Below, piece after piece: positions 36,260 through 44,777 of a stretch of DNA of 64,000 nucleotides. Positions within the stretch are counted from its first letter, which is position 1; each line of letters begins with the position of its first letter. This stretch comes from Bacteroidales bacterium (GTDB taxonomy: Bacteria; Bacteroidota; Bacteroidia; Bacteroidales; UBA932). The position numbers and the translations under genes were made by a program. Where the stretch lies: assembly GCA_017561885.1 (NCBI GenBank), contig JAFZBF010000012.1:1-64000 (forward strand), written 5' to 3'. Under the pieces are notes generated by a model. The model saw only the letters and a program-made list of their open reading frames with translations. It made no database searches and was not told the DNA's origin.

Positions 36260-37678
36260 ATGAAAGAGTTAAATCCGGCATCCGTTTGGAACAGCTGTCT
36301 TGAAATCATCAAGGACAACATCTCCGAGGTGAATTATAGGACCTGGTTCGCACCCGTGAAGGCCGTCCGTCTCAAAGACAAGGCCCTTACGATCGAGGTT
36401 CCGTCCGACTATGTGCGAAAGCATATCGAGGATAACTACATCGACCTCATCAGGCGGGTTCTCCACAGGGTGCTCGGAGACGGCGCGCGTCTTATCTACA
36501 ATGTCCGCATCGTAGGTGACAGCGTGCTAGTTGCTCCCGAACAGGATCGCAAGATTCTTGAGAACAACGAAATCAGCCTCGCCGGAGACTCTCTCAAATA
36601 TAACGGCAATCCTTATCTGATTCCCGGTCTGCAGAAGGTGAAGATAGATTCTCATCTCAATCCCGCATACACATTTGAAAACTTTATAGAAGGAGAATGC
36701 AACCGTTTCGGCCGCTCGGCAGGTCTCAGCATAGCTGACAGGCCCGGCAAGACAGCGTTCAATCCTCTTTTTATCTACGGAGGCCCGGGTCTCGGAAAGA
36801 CCCACCTTGCTCAGGCCATCGGCATAGCCATCAAGGAGAAATATCCTGACAAGATAGTTCTCTATGTCAGCGCAAACAGGTTTCAGACCCAGTTCATGAA
36901 TGCCGTCGGCCTGAACAACAACCTTGTGGACTTCCTTAGGTATTACCAGTCGGTAGATGTACTCATCATCGATGACGTACATGAGTTTTCTGAGAAGAAA
37001 GGCACTCAGAATGCCTTCTTCCAGATTTTCAACTATCTGCATCAGAGCGGCAAGCAGCTTGTGCTGACTTCTGACTGCCCGCCCGTCGAGCTGCAGGGTC
37101 TTGAGCAGAGGCTCCTCTCCAGATTCAAGTGGGGCCTGTCTGTCGAGCTCCTCGCTCCGTCATATGAGACGAGGCTCGCCATCCTCAAGCACAAGAGCTT
37201 CCGCGAAGGTGCAGTAGTTCCCGACGAAGTGCTGGAATTCATTGCAAGAAAGGTAAAGTCGAATATACGCGAGCTGGAAGGTACGTTGCTCACGCTCATA
37301 GCCCAGGCTACGTTTGCAAAACGCAATATGACCCTCGAGCTTGCCCAGGAGCTTATCGAGAAGATCGTCACCGACGGTCAGAACGAAATATCCATTTCCA
37401 GGATACAGGACGTCGTATGTGATTACTTCAATCTGCCACACGACGCCATCCTCGCCAAGACCCGCAAGAGAGAGATCGTCCAGGCCCGTCAGATAGCCAT
37501 GTATCTGAGCCGCAATCTCACCAAAGTCTCCCTTGCATCAATCGGTGCGCAGATAGGAGGCAAGGACCACGCTACGGTGCTTCACGCTTGCAACACTGTC
37601 TGCGACCTCATCGATACCGACCGTACTTTCAGACAGTACGTCACCGATATCGAGAAAATGCTGGTTACGAATAACTAA
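36260..37678 (+). CDS. dnaA: Chromosomal replication initiator DnaA
   Basis: DnaA opens the replication origin. An upstream extension of the frame exists, but MKELNPASVWNSCLEII from the ATG at 36260 (472 residues) matches DnaA N-termini. Domain I is at 1-80. The AAA+ domain has Walker A GGPGLGKTH at about 174-182 and Walker B VLIIDDVHE. The C-terminal helix-turn-helix carries the signature GGKDHATVLHACNTV that reads DnaA boxes. Neither dnaN nor recF follows; pepD starts 6 nt later. Confidence 0.98.
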   Translation: MKELNPASVWNSCLEIIKDNISEVNYRTWFAPVKAVRLKDKALTIEVPSDYVRKHIEDNYIDLIRRVLHRVLGDGARLIYNVRIVGDSVLVAPEQDRKILENNEISLAGDSLKYNGNPYLIPGLQKVKIDSHLNPAYTFENFIEGECNRFGRSAGLSIADRPGKTAFNPLFIYGGPGLGKTHLAQAIGIAIKEKYPDKIVLYVSANRFQTQFMNAVGLNNNLVDFLRYYQSVDVLIIDDVHEFSEKKGTQNAFFQIFNYLHQSGKQLVLTSDCPPVELQGLEQRLLSRFKWGLSVELLAPSYETRLAILKHKSFREGAVVPDEVLEFIARKVKSNIRELEGTLLTLIAQATFAKRNMTLELAQELIEKIVTDGQNEISISRIQDVVCDYFNLPHDAILAKTRKREIVQARQIAMYLSRNLTKVSLASIGAQIGGKDHATVLHACNTVCDLIDTDRTFRQYVTDIEKMLVTNN

Positions 37679-37683
37679 ACTAT

Positions 37684-39153
37684 ATGAAATCAGAAAAGGT
37701 TCTTTCCTTCTTCCGCGAAATCGTATGTATTCCGCGGGAATCGGGGCATGAAGAGCATATCAGGGCTTATCTTCAGAAATTCGCAAAAGACCGTTCGCTG
37801 GAATGCAAGACGGACGCTGCCGGCAACGTACTGATCATCAAACCTGCGGCCAAGGGCTGCGAGGACCGTCCCGTAATAGTTCTCCAGAGCCATATGGATA
37901 TGGTCTGCGAGAAAGTCAAAGGCTATGAGCACGATTTTGCCAAGGATCCCATCAAATATGAGATCCGGGACGGCTGGATGGTCGCAGACAATACCACCCT
38001 CGGCGCCGACTGCGGCATCGGAATAGCGTCGGAACTCGCTATCCTCGACGATCCGACCCTGAAATTCGGCAGACTTGAATGCCTCTTCACAGCTTCTGAA
38101 GAGACTGGTATGGACGGCGCGTTCGGACTCGAGCCCGGATTCCTCGAAGGAAAGATCCTTATAAACCTCGATTCAGAAGACGAAGGCCAGCTGTTCATCG
38201 GCTGCGCCGGAGGTATAAACACAACTGCCACTTTCTTCTACGACGCAAGTCCGCTGGAAGGAGAGAAGGAGTTTATGCTTTTCACCGTAGAGGGCGGAAT
38301 CGGCGGCCATAGCGGTGACGACATAGACAAGGGCAGGGCAAACGCCCTCAGCCTGCTTGCAAGATTCCTCCATCAGGTGATCGACTTCGAGGATGTGGAA
38401 CTGTGCAGCATCGACGGCGGCGGCAAGAGGAATGCAATCCCCCGCGACTGCTCCGCAGTCCTTGCATTCGATCCCATATCGAAGGCCGGAATAATGGAGA
38501 TCTTCGACCGGTTCGCAGTCGAGATCAAGGACGAGTTCTATCTCACAGATCCCGGAATCCACGCCTTTGCAACTCCCGCTTCCTGGGAGACCGATGCTAT
38601 TGACCACGACGTGGCGTCAGACCTTATCGAGGCCATGGTGGCAGTGCCTAACGGAGTCCTTGCCATGAGCGCCGAGCTCAAGGGCATAGTCGAGACATCC
38701 AGCAACCTTGCTTCAGTCCATATGGTAAAGACTGATGATGAGGAGCTCGCCGACCTTTACGGAGAATGCAGCATAGTCGTGGCTACAAGCCAGCGCAGCT
38801 GCATCAATTCCGCAAGGGAATGGGCTGCACAGCGTGTCGAAGCCGCTTTTGACCTGGCCGGTGCTATGGTCACCCACGAGTCGAGATATCCGGGCTGGAA
38901 ACCCAAGATGGAATCGTATATCCTTGAGGTGACGAGAGAATCATACAAACGCCTGTTCTGCGTCGAGCCGATAGTCCGCTCAATCCATGCCGGACTGGAA
39001 TGCGGTCTCTTCCTCGACAAATATCCGGATCTAGACATGATTTCTTTCGGCCCAACGTTGAGAGGAGTCCACGCCCCCGGAGAGAAACTCGAGCTGTCTT
39101 CGCTCGAAAAGTTCTGGATCCTTCTGCTTGACGTGCTTGACAACATCAGGTAG
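37684..39153 (+). CDS. pepD: Aminoacyl-histidine dipeptidase (PepD, M20 family)
   Basis: This cytosolic metallodipeptidase cuts Xaa-His and other dipeptides. The 489-residue protein carries the M20 metal-site segments LQSHMDMVCEK (about 63-73), NTTLGADCGIG with the bridging Asp, and TASEETGMDGAFGL with the catalytic Glu. GHSGDDIDKGRANA is typical of the PepD subfamily. It starts 6 nt after dnaA and ends 5 nt before rpe; no promoter is seen, so it probably shares the dnaA transcript. Confidence 0.95.
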   Translation: MKSEKVLSFFREIVCIPRESGHEEHIRAYLQKFAKDRSLECKTDAAGNVLIIKPAAKGCEDRPVIVLQSHMDMVCEKVKGYEHDFAKDPIKYEIRDGWMVADNTTLGADCGIGIASELAILDDPTLKFGRLECLFTASEETGMDGAFGLEPGFLEGKILINLDSEDEGQLFIGCAGGINTTATFFYDASPLEGEKEFMLFTVEGGIGGHSGDDIDKGRANALSLLARFLHQVIDFEDVELCSIDGGGKRNAIPRDCSAVLAFDPISKAGIMEIFDRFAVEIKDEFYLTDPGIHAFATPASWETDAIDHDVASDLIEAMVAVPNGVLAMSAELKGIVETSSNLASVHMVKTDDEELADLYGECSIVVATSQRSCINSAREWAAQRVEAAFDLAGAMVTHESRYPGWKPKMESYILEVTRESYKRLFCVEPIVRSIHAGLECGLFLDKYPDLDMISFGPTLRGVHAPGEKLELSSLEKFWILLLDVLDNIR

Positions 39154-39157
39154 AACG

Positions 39158-39811
39158 ATGGCCAGGAACATCATAGCTCCATCCGTGCTTTCAGCTGATT
39201 TCGGTAACCTGGACAGGGATATCGAGATGCTGAACGAGTCGTGCTGCGACTGGATCCATCTGGACATAATGGACGGAGTGTTCGTGCCCAACATATCCAT
39301 AGGATTTCCGGTGGTCAAGTCGATTGTAAAGGTTGCACGCAAGACACTGGACGCCCATCTGATGATTATCGAGCCCTGGAAGTACATCAAGCGCTTTGCG
39401 GATATGGGCATCCACTGCCTCAGCGTCCATTACGAGACCTGTCCGGAGCTTCACGATACAATCGCCCAGATCCGTTCGCTCGGGATGAAGCCGGGAGTGG
39501 TGATCAATCCGGACACTGAAGTGGCGGTGCTCAGGCCGTTCCTGAAAGAAGTCGACTATGTCCTGATAATGTCTGTATATCCTGGATTCGGCGGACAGTC
39601 TTTCATCCCTCACTCGGTAGACAAGGTGAAGGAACTTCGCAAGATGATCAGGGAAGAAGGGGCGAAATGCCTTATCCAGATCGACGGCGGCATCAACCTC
39701 GACAATGTGACTATGCTCCGCAAGGCAGGTGTGGATATCTTCGTGGCAGGAAACACCGTGTTCTCGGCTGAAGACCCCAAAGCTTGCATAAGCAAGATGG
39801 CGGAACTTTAG
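39158..39811 (+). CDS. rpe: Ribulose-phosphate 3-epimerase
   Basis: Rpe interconverts ribulose-5- and xylulose-5-phosphate in the pentose phosphate pathway. The ATG at 39158 gives 217 residues starting MARNIIAPSVLSADF, the family N-terminus; an earlier in-frame start lies inside pepD. Metal-site segments WIHLDIMDGVFVPN and LSVHYE are followed by VLIMSVYPGFGGQ and the phosphate-binding QIDGGIN. It converges on birA with a 5-nt gap. Confidence 0.96.
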   Translation: MARNIIAPSVLSADFGNLDRDIEMLNESCCDWIHLDIMDGVFVPNISIGFPVVKSIVKVARKTLDAHLMIIEPWKYIKRFADMGIHCLSVHYETCPELHDTIAQIRSLGMKPGVVINPDTEVAVLRPFLKEVDYVLIMSVYPGFGGQSFIPHSVDKVKELRKMIREEGAKCLIQIDGGINLDNVTMLRKAGVDIFVAGNTVFSAEDPKACISKMAEL

Positions 39812-39816
39812 CGGCC

Positions 39817-40530
39817 TCAGATTATATACTGCAATTCCTTGAAGGCGAAAGCCTTTTCTCCATCTTCAGTGTCTATGAGGACCCTGGCTGTCTTGTCGAC
39901 GCCCTTGACAGTTCCTATGAATGTCCTGCCGCTTGCGGTGTCGACATATGTGTGCGGTTGTCCCAGCCTGTAAAGAGATGCGACATAGCGTTCCTGAGTC
40001 TGCGATGACCGGCTGTCGTATTCTTTGAAGATATAATGCAGAAGCTTGAGCAGCTCTTCCTTTAGGTCGTACCTTATGTCGGTCAGCAATGAAAGCGATA
40101 CTGGATTGGGTATGTCAGGGCTGAACGAGAGCTGGTTGAGGTTGAATCCTATGCCGACGATGCTGCTGCCGATCTCATGCCCGTTGACTGAGTTCTCGAT
40201 GAGTATCCCGCATATTTTCCTGTCATTTACGTAAATGTCGTTCGGCCATTTGATGGTTGCAGTTATGCCTTTGCTCCGGATGTATTCCTTAATGCCCAGG
40301 GTGACAGCCTGTGAGATTATGAACTGGTCTTCGGCCAAAATGTCAGTGGGTTTGAGAAGGATGGAGAAAAGCAGGTTCTCTCCCTTGGCGCTTTCCCAGC
40401 AGTTACCTCGTTGTCCTTTGCCAGCCGTCTGAAAATCAGCCACATAGATTGTCTTGTCGGGAAGTTCGTCTTTATCTCTGGCAATGCGATTATTGGTGGA
40501 TTCGATTGTTTTAAACCATTTAATTTTCAT
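39817..40530 (-). CDS. birA: Biotin--[acetyl-CoA-carboxylase] ligase
   Basis: BirA attaches biotin to carboxylase carrier domains. The 237-residue protein has the biotin-AMP loop TAGKGQRGNCW (about 37-47) and KWPNDIYVNDRKICGILIEN. It lacks the N-terminal helix-turn-helix of E. coli BirA, so it is a group I, non-repressor ligase. It is divergent from rsfS. Confidence 0.95.
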   Translation of the reverse strand: MKIKWFKTIESTNNRIARDKDELPDKTIYVADFQTAGKGQRGNCWESAKGENLLFSILLKPTDILAEDQFIISQAVTLGIKEYIRSKGITATIKWPNDIYVNDRKICGILIENSVNGHEIGSSIVGIGFNLNQLSFSPDIPNPVSLSLLTDIRYDLKEELLKLLHYIFKEYDSRSSQTQERYVASLYRLGQPHTYVDTASGRTFIGTVKGVDKTARVLIDTEDGEKAFAFKELQYII

Positions 40531-40594
40531 AACTTTACAACTAATATGGAAAGTGGCCGGATATTTGTCAAACGAAGGCCAAAGTTAATGAAAT

Positions 40595-40957
40595 ATGGGA
40601 GAGAACGAAGACAAAAAAGAATTGCAGGTGATAGCTGATGCAATGCTTGACAAGAAGGCCAAATCTGTGATAAGCCTTGACCTGACCGGTATCGGGACCG
40701 CCATCACAGATTACTTCGCGATATGCAATGCAGACAGTACGACTCAGGTGGTCGCAATATGCGACAACGTCGAAGAATTCATGCTTGAGAAATGCGGACG
40801 CAGCCCGGTGCGCAAGCAGGGGCGTGAGAATGCATTCTGGGTGATACTTGATTATGGAAATATAGTGGCACATATCTTCAAGACTGAATACAGGGAATTC
40901 TACAGGCTGGAAGATTTATGGGCAGATGCACAGAAAACCGAATACAATGAGCAATAA
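40595..40957 (+). CDS. rsfS: Ribosomal silencing factor RsfS
   Basis: RsfS binds ribosomal protein L14 and blocks joining of the subunits when nutrients are low. The 120-residue protein has the family core ISLDLTGIGTAITDYFAIC and ENAFWVILDYGNIVAHIF, followed by LEDLWADA. Its last 11 nt overlap the start of ftsH, a common Bacteroidota pairing. Confidence 0.95.
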   Translation: MGENEDKKELQVIADAMLDKKAKSVISLDLTGIGTAITDYFAICNADSTTQVVAICDNVEEFMLEKCGRSPVRKQGRENAFWVILDYGNIVAHIFKTEYREFYRLEDLWADAQKTEYNEQ

Positions 40958-43253
40958 CAATATCCCGAGTCCCGAAGGCGGCGGGAACAATCCTCTGAAA
41001 CCTCAGGGCAGCGGCCTTTCCGGCGGCAAGAAACCCAATGTCAGTATTTTTACCGTCCTTCTCTATATCCTGATTTTCGGCGCGCTTATCTTTACCTGGC
41101 GCAGCCTTGGCAGCGATCCCAGCCCTATAAAGAAAGAATGGCTTTCCATCAAGGACGGTATGCTTGCCAGCGGAGATGTCGAGAAGATTGTCTTTACTAG
41201 AAATCTCGAAAAGGCAGATGTCTTTATCAAGCCCGACAGCGTCAGCAAGTACCGTAATCAGTTCGGCGGTGTCGATCCGGTGAACGGGCCGCAGTTCTAT
41301 TTCCTCGTCTCCGACAGTTTCGATGCCGAGAGCGAGTTCGGCCAGGTGCTGGAGAATATGCCTGAGGAATCGCGCTTCGAGGTTGTTACTGAAGAACAGA
41401 ACAACAACTGGATACGTGTCATAGACTGGCTGCTGTTCCCTCTGCTTCTGGTGGCCATGTGGTTCATCCTGCTGCGCCCTATGCGCAATATGGGAGCAGG
41501 AGGCGGGCCTAACGGCGTGTTCAACGTCGGCAAGTCCCAGGCCAAGATGTATGACAAGAACAGCGCTTCCCAGAAAGTTACCTTCAAGGATGTAGCCGGA
41601 CTCGAGGAAGCGAAGGTCGAAGTTATGGAGATCGTCGACTTCCTGCGAAACCAGAAGAAATACACCGCTCTGGGCGGAAAGATTCCGAAAGGAGCGCTGC
41701 TCGTCGGCCCTCCCGGTACCGGTAAGACTCTGCTGGCAAAGGCAGTGGCAGGTGAGGCTGACGTGCCGTTCTTCTCCATGTCCGGATCGGACTTCGTGGA
41801 GATGTTCGTCGGTGTCGGTGCTTCACGCGTCCGCGACCTGTTCCGCCAGGCCAAGGAGAAGGCTCCCTGCATCGTGTTCATAGATGAAATTGACGCAGTT
41901 GGCCGTGCCCGCAGCAAGAACATAGGCTATTCGTCGAACGACGAGCGTGAGAACACCCTCAACCAGCTGCTGACCGAGATGGACGGCTTCGGCTCCAACT
42001 CCGGCGTCATCATCCTGGCGGCTACCAACCGTGCCGACGTTCTCGACAAGGCGCTGATGCGTGCCGGCCGTTTCGACCGTCAGATCAACGTAGAGTTGCC
42101 GGAGCTCAAGGAGAGGCTTGAGATATTCAAGGTGCATATGCGCAACCTCAAGCTGGTGGACGGCTTCCAGATAGATTTCCTGGCAAGGCAGACTCCCGGT
42201 TTCTCGGGTGCCGACATCGCAAATGTCTGCAACGAGGCTGCCCTGATAGCTGCCCGCCACGGCAAGAAAGCTATCGACAAACAGGACTTCCTGGACGCCA
42301 TCGACCGTATCGTGGGAGGTCTGGAGCGCAAGAGCAAGATCATTTCCGACCAGGAGAAGAATACCATAGCCCATCACGAGGCCGGCCATGCCACCGTAAG
42401 CTGGATGCTGCCCAATGCGAATCCGCTGCTGAAGGTGACAATCATCCCTCGCGGACAAGCTCTCGGCGCTGCCTGGTACCTGCCTGACGAGAAGCAGCTT
42501 ACCACCAAGGAGCAGATGCTCGACGAGATGGCTTCGACCATCGCAGGCCGCGTGGCCGAGGAGATGTTCACCGGCCATCTGTCGACCGGCGCATTGAACG
42601 ACCTCGAGAAGCTCACCAAGCAGGCCTATGCCATGGTGTCATACTTCGGTATGAGCGACGCCGTCGGCAATGTATCGTTCTATGATTCTACAGGACGCTC
42701 CGAGATGGCTCTGAGCAAGCCTTTCAGTGAGAAGACATCTGAACTTATCGATTCGGAGGTCAAGAAACTGATCGAGCAGGCCCGCAAGACTGCTGTAGAT
42801 ATCCTGAACGAGAACAAGGCCGGCTTCGAGCAGCTTGCCGCACTCCTTCTGGAAAAAGAGGTCATATTCTCTGAAGACCTGGAGCGCATCTTCGGCCCCC
42901 GCAAGGGCGGTGTGAATCCGAACGCCATCATCAATGACGATACGCCTATAGAGGCTGCACCTGCAATGAAGAAGACAGAGGAAAAGCCAGAAGAGGATGA
43001 AGCTCCCGCAGTTCCGAAAAGAACCCGGAAGTCCTCTGCCGTCAAGCCCGAAGAGCCTGTAGAAGAGGTCCCTGTTGCTGAACCGGCACCTGCCCCCGAG
43101 CCTGTGGCGGAGCCTGCTCCTGATCCCGAGCCTTCACCGGAACCTCCTGCTCCCGAGCCGGAGCCTGAGCTTTCACCGGAACCTCCAGCTCCCGCACCGG
43201 AACCTCCGGCACCCGAAGAACCGCAAAGTCCTGAACCTGGTTCACTGTTCTGA
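40947..43253 (+). CDS. ftsH: ATP-dependent zinc metalloprotease FtsH
   Basis: FtsH is a membrane-bound AAA+ protease that removes damaged membrane and regulatory proteins. The ATG at 40947 overlaps the rsfS end and gives 768 residues. Two membrane spans lie at about 33-51 and 156-175. Walker A GPPGTGKT starts near 254, the SRH region is [17 protein letters not shown], and the zinc motif HEAGH is at 477-481. The last 100 or so residues form a disordered Pro/Glu/Ala-rich tail, unusually long for FtsH. cdsA starts 1 nt after the stop codon. Confidence 0.97.
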   Translation: MSNNNIPSPEGGGNNPLKPQGSGLSGGKKPNVSIFTVLLYILIFGALIFTWRSLGSDPSPIKKEWLSIKDGMLASGDVEKIVFTRNLEKADVFIKPDSVSKYRNQFGGVDPVNGPQFYFLVSDSFDAESEFGQVLENMPEESRFEVVTEEQNNNWIRVIDWLLFPLLLVAMWFILLRPMRNMGAGGGPNGVFNVGKSQAKMYDKNSASQKVTFKDVAGLEEAKVEVMEIVDFLRNQKKYTALGGKIPKGALLVGPPGTGKTLLAKAVAGEADVPFFSMSGSDFVEMFVGVGASRVRDLFRQAKEKAPCIVFIDEIDAVGRARSKNIGYSSNDERENTLNQLLTEMDGFGSNSGVIILAATNRADVLDKALMRAGRFDRQINVELPELKERLEIFKVHMRNLKLVDGFQIDFLARQTPGFSGADIANVCNEAALIAARHGKKAIDKQDFLDAIDRIVGGLERKSKIISDQEKNTIAHHEAGHATVSWMLPNANPLLKVTIIPRGQALGAAWYLPDEKQLTTKEQMLDEMASTIAGRVAEEMFTGHLSTGALNDLEKLTKQAYAMVSYFGMSDAVGNVSFYDSTGRSEMALSKPFSEKTSELIDSEVKKLIEQARKTAVDILNENKAGFEQLAALLLEKEVIFSEDLERIFGPRKGGVNPNAIINDDTPIEAAPAMKKTEEKPEEDEAPAVPKRTRKSSAVKPEEPVEEVPVAEPAPAPEPVAEPAPDPEPSPEPPAPEPEPELSPEPPAPAPEPPAPEEPQSPEPGSLF

Positions 43254-43254
43254 T

Positions 43255-44091
43255 ATGCCAAACAAACTGATGACACGGACATTGGCCGGAGTGCTTATGA
43301 TCGCCATATTCCTGGCGTGTCTGCTTCATCAGTATGCATTCATGGCCGGAATGGCGTTTGTAATCGTCGTGATGCACGTCGAATACTACAATATGGCCGT
43401 CGGTGAAAGCCATTGCGCAGAAAGAATACTTGCGACGCTTACCTCGCTTTCGCTGTTCATTCTGGTATTTGCCTGGAAACTGTGGACCTTCGATGCAAGA
43501 TGGCTGCTGTTATGCATTGTCCCTCTGTTTGCAACTTGTGCCGCATTGGTATTTGACAAGCACGAAAGGGGAGAGGTCCGCAAGACCGAGAACATCCTCT
43601 TCCCGATAATCTATGTCGGTCTTTCAACAGCGCTCGCCGGACTGCTGCTGTTCGACAAGGCCGGCAATTTCGACGGAAGGCTCTTCCTGTCAATCTTCAT
43701 CCTGATATGGATGAGCGACATCGGCGCCTACGTCCTGGGAATGGGTTTCGGCCAGAAACCTGACAGCCGCAAGTTGTGCCCTGACATATCTCCCCACAAG
43801 TCCTGGATAGGAGTGTGGGGAGGCTTGTTGTTTACCTGCATCGCAGCAGTAGCGCTCAAGCTTATAGGATGGCTGGATATGGGCTGGGCCCACGTGGCCG
43901 CCCTGGCCGTCATCGTGCTTGTGGCCGGGATACTCGGCGACCTTTTCGAATCTCTTATAAAAAGACACTGTGGAGTGAAGGATTCCGGACGCATAATGCC
44001 CGGCCACGGCGGACTGCTCGACCGTTTCGACAGCGCTCTGGCTGTGCTGCCGGCAGTGGCCGTCTATCTTATACTCTTCGAAATAATATAA
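43255..44091 (+). CDS. cdsA: Phosphatidate cytidylyltransferase
   Basis: CdsA makes CDP-diacylglycerol from phosphatidate and CTP. An upstream in-frame extension lies inside ftsH; the ATG at 43255 gives 278 residues with about seven membrane spans. The C-terminal family signature is SLIKRHCGVKDSG followed by MPGHGGLLDRFD, with the metal-binding Asp residues. It sits between ftsH and psd and works in the same phospholipid pathway as psd. Confidence 0.95.
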   Translation: MPNKLMTRTLAGVLMIAIFLACLLHQYAFMAGMAFVIVVMHVEYYNMAVGESHCAERILATLTSLSLFILVFAWKLWTFDARWLLLCIVPLFATCAALVFDKHERGEVRKTENILFPIIYVGLSTALAGLLLFDKAGNFDGRLFLSIFILIWMSDIGAYVLGMGFGQKPDSRKLCPDISPHKSWIGVWGGLLFTCIAAVALKLIGWLDMGWAHVAALAVIVLVAGILGDLFESLIKRHCGVKDSGRIMPGHGGLLDRFDSALAVLPAVAVYLILFEII

Positions 44092-44094
44092 ATT

Positions 44095-44751
44095 ATGAAA
44101 ATCCGCAGGTCAGGAATCAGGTTCATAATCCTGCACTTTCTGTGCTGGGTGCTGATTGCTGCGCTTTTCTGGCTATTCAGCGATTCCCTGCCTGCAAAAA
44201 TCGCCGTGACGGCCGTCGGGCTATACCTGTCGTTCTTCGCGGCAACCTTCTTCCGTATTCCTGACCGTAAGGCGACAATTGATGACGAACTGGTCATCTC
44301 GCCGGCCGACGGCAATGTGATCAACATAGAGGAGGTTGAGGAAGACGAGTATTTCCATGACCGCCGTATCCGCATATCGGTATTCATGACCTTCTTCAAC
44401 GTACATGTCAACTGGTATCCTGTGTCAGGCGACATCCGTTATGTCAAATATAATCCGGGAGGCAAGGCCTTCGCAATGTATGCCAAGAGTTCCAAGAAAA
44501 ATGAGCATACCAGTATCGTCGTGTGCACCGACGGTGGTACTGAGATACTGTTCCGACAGATTGCCGGCATAGTGGCGCGCCGCATAGAGTGTGACGCAGC
44601 CGAAGGCAGCTGCTGCACTCAGGGCGACCTTGTCGGAATGATCAGGTTCGGTTCACGTGTCGATGTCTTCCTGCCTGTGGGTACGACACTGCTCGTCAGC
44701 AAGGGCGACCTCGTCCGCGGCAGCATCACGCCTCTGGCCAAGTTCAGTTAA
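44095..44751 (+). CDS. psd: Phosphatidylserine decarboxylase, short (type II) form
   Basis: Psd converts phosphatidylserine to phosphatidylethanolamine. The 218-residue proenzyme has two N-terminal membrane segments (about 8-50), then the core ISPADGNVINIEEV and FMTFFNVHVNWYP. Self-cleavage at the Gly-Ser in IRFGSRVDVFLP would create the pyruvoyl cofactor. This short form is the usual Bacteroidota type. It starts 3 nt after cdsA. A phosphatidylserine synthase gene is not in the window. Confidence 0.93.
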   Translation: MKIRRSGIRFIILHFLCWVLIAALFWLFSDSLPAKIAVTAVGLYLSFFAATFFRIPDRKATIDDELVISPADGNVINIEEVEEDEYFHDRRIRISVFMTFFNVHVNWYPVSGDIRYVKYNPGGKAFAMYAKSSKKNEHTSIVVCTDGGTEILFRQIAGIVARRIECDAAEGSCCTQGDLVGMIRFGSRVDVFLPVGTTLLVSKGDLVRGSITPLAKFS

Positions 44752-44777
44752 ATGCAATAACAAAGACCATATTTCAT

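Noticed and set aside
42680-43282. Ser/Gly-rich 200-codon frame opposite the FtsH tail
   Set aside because: It is the complement of the Pro/Glu repeats; no independent support.
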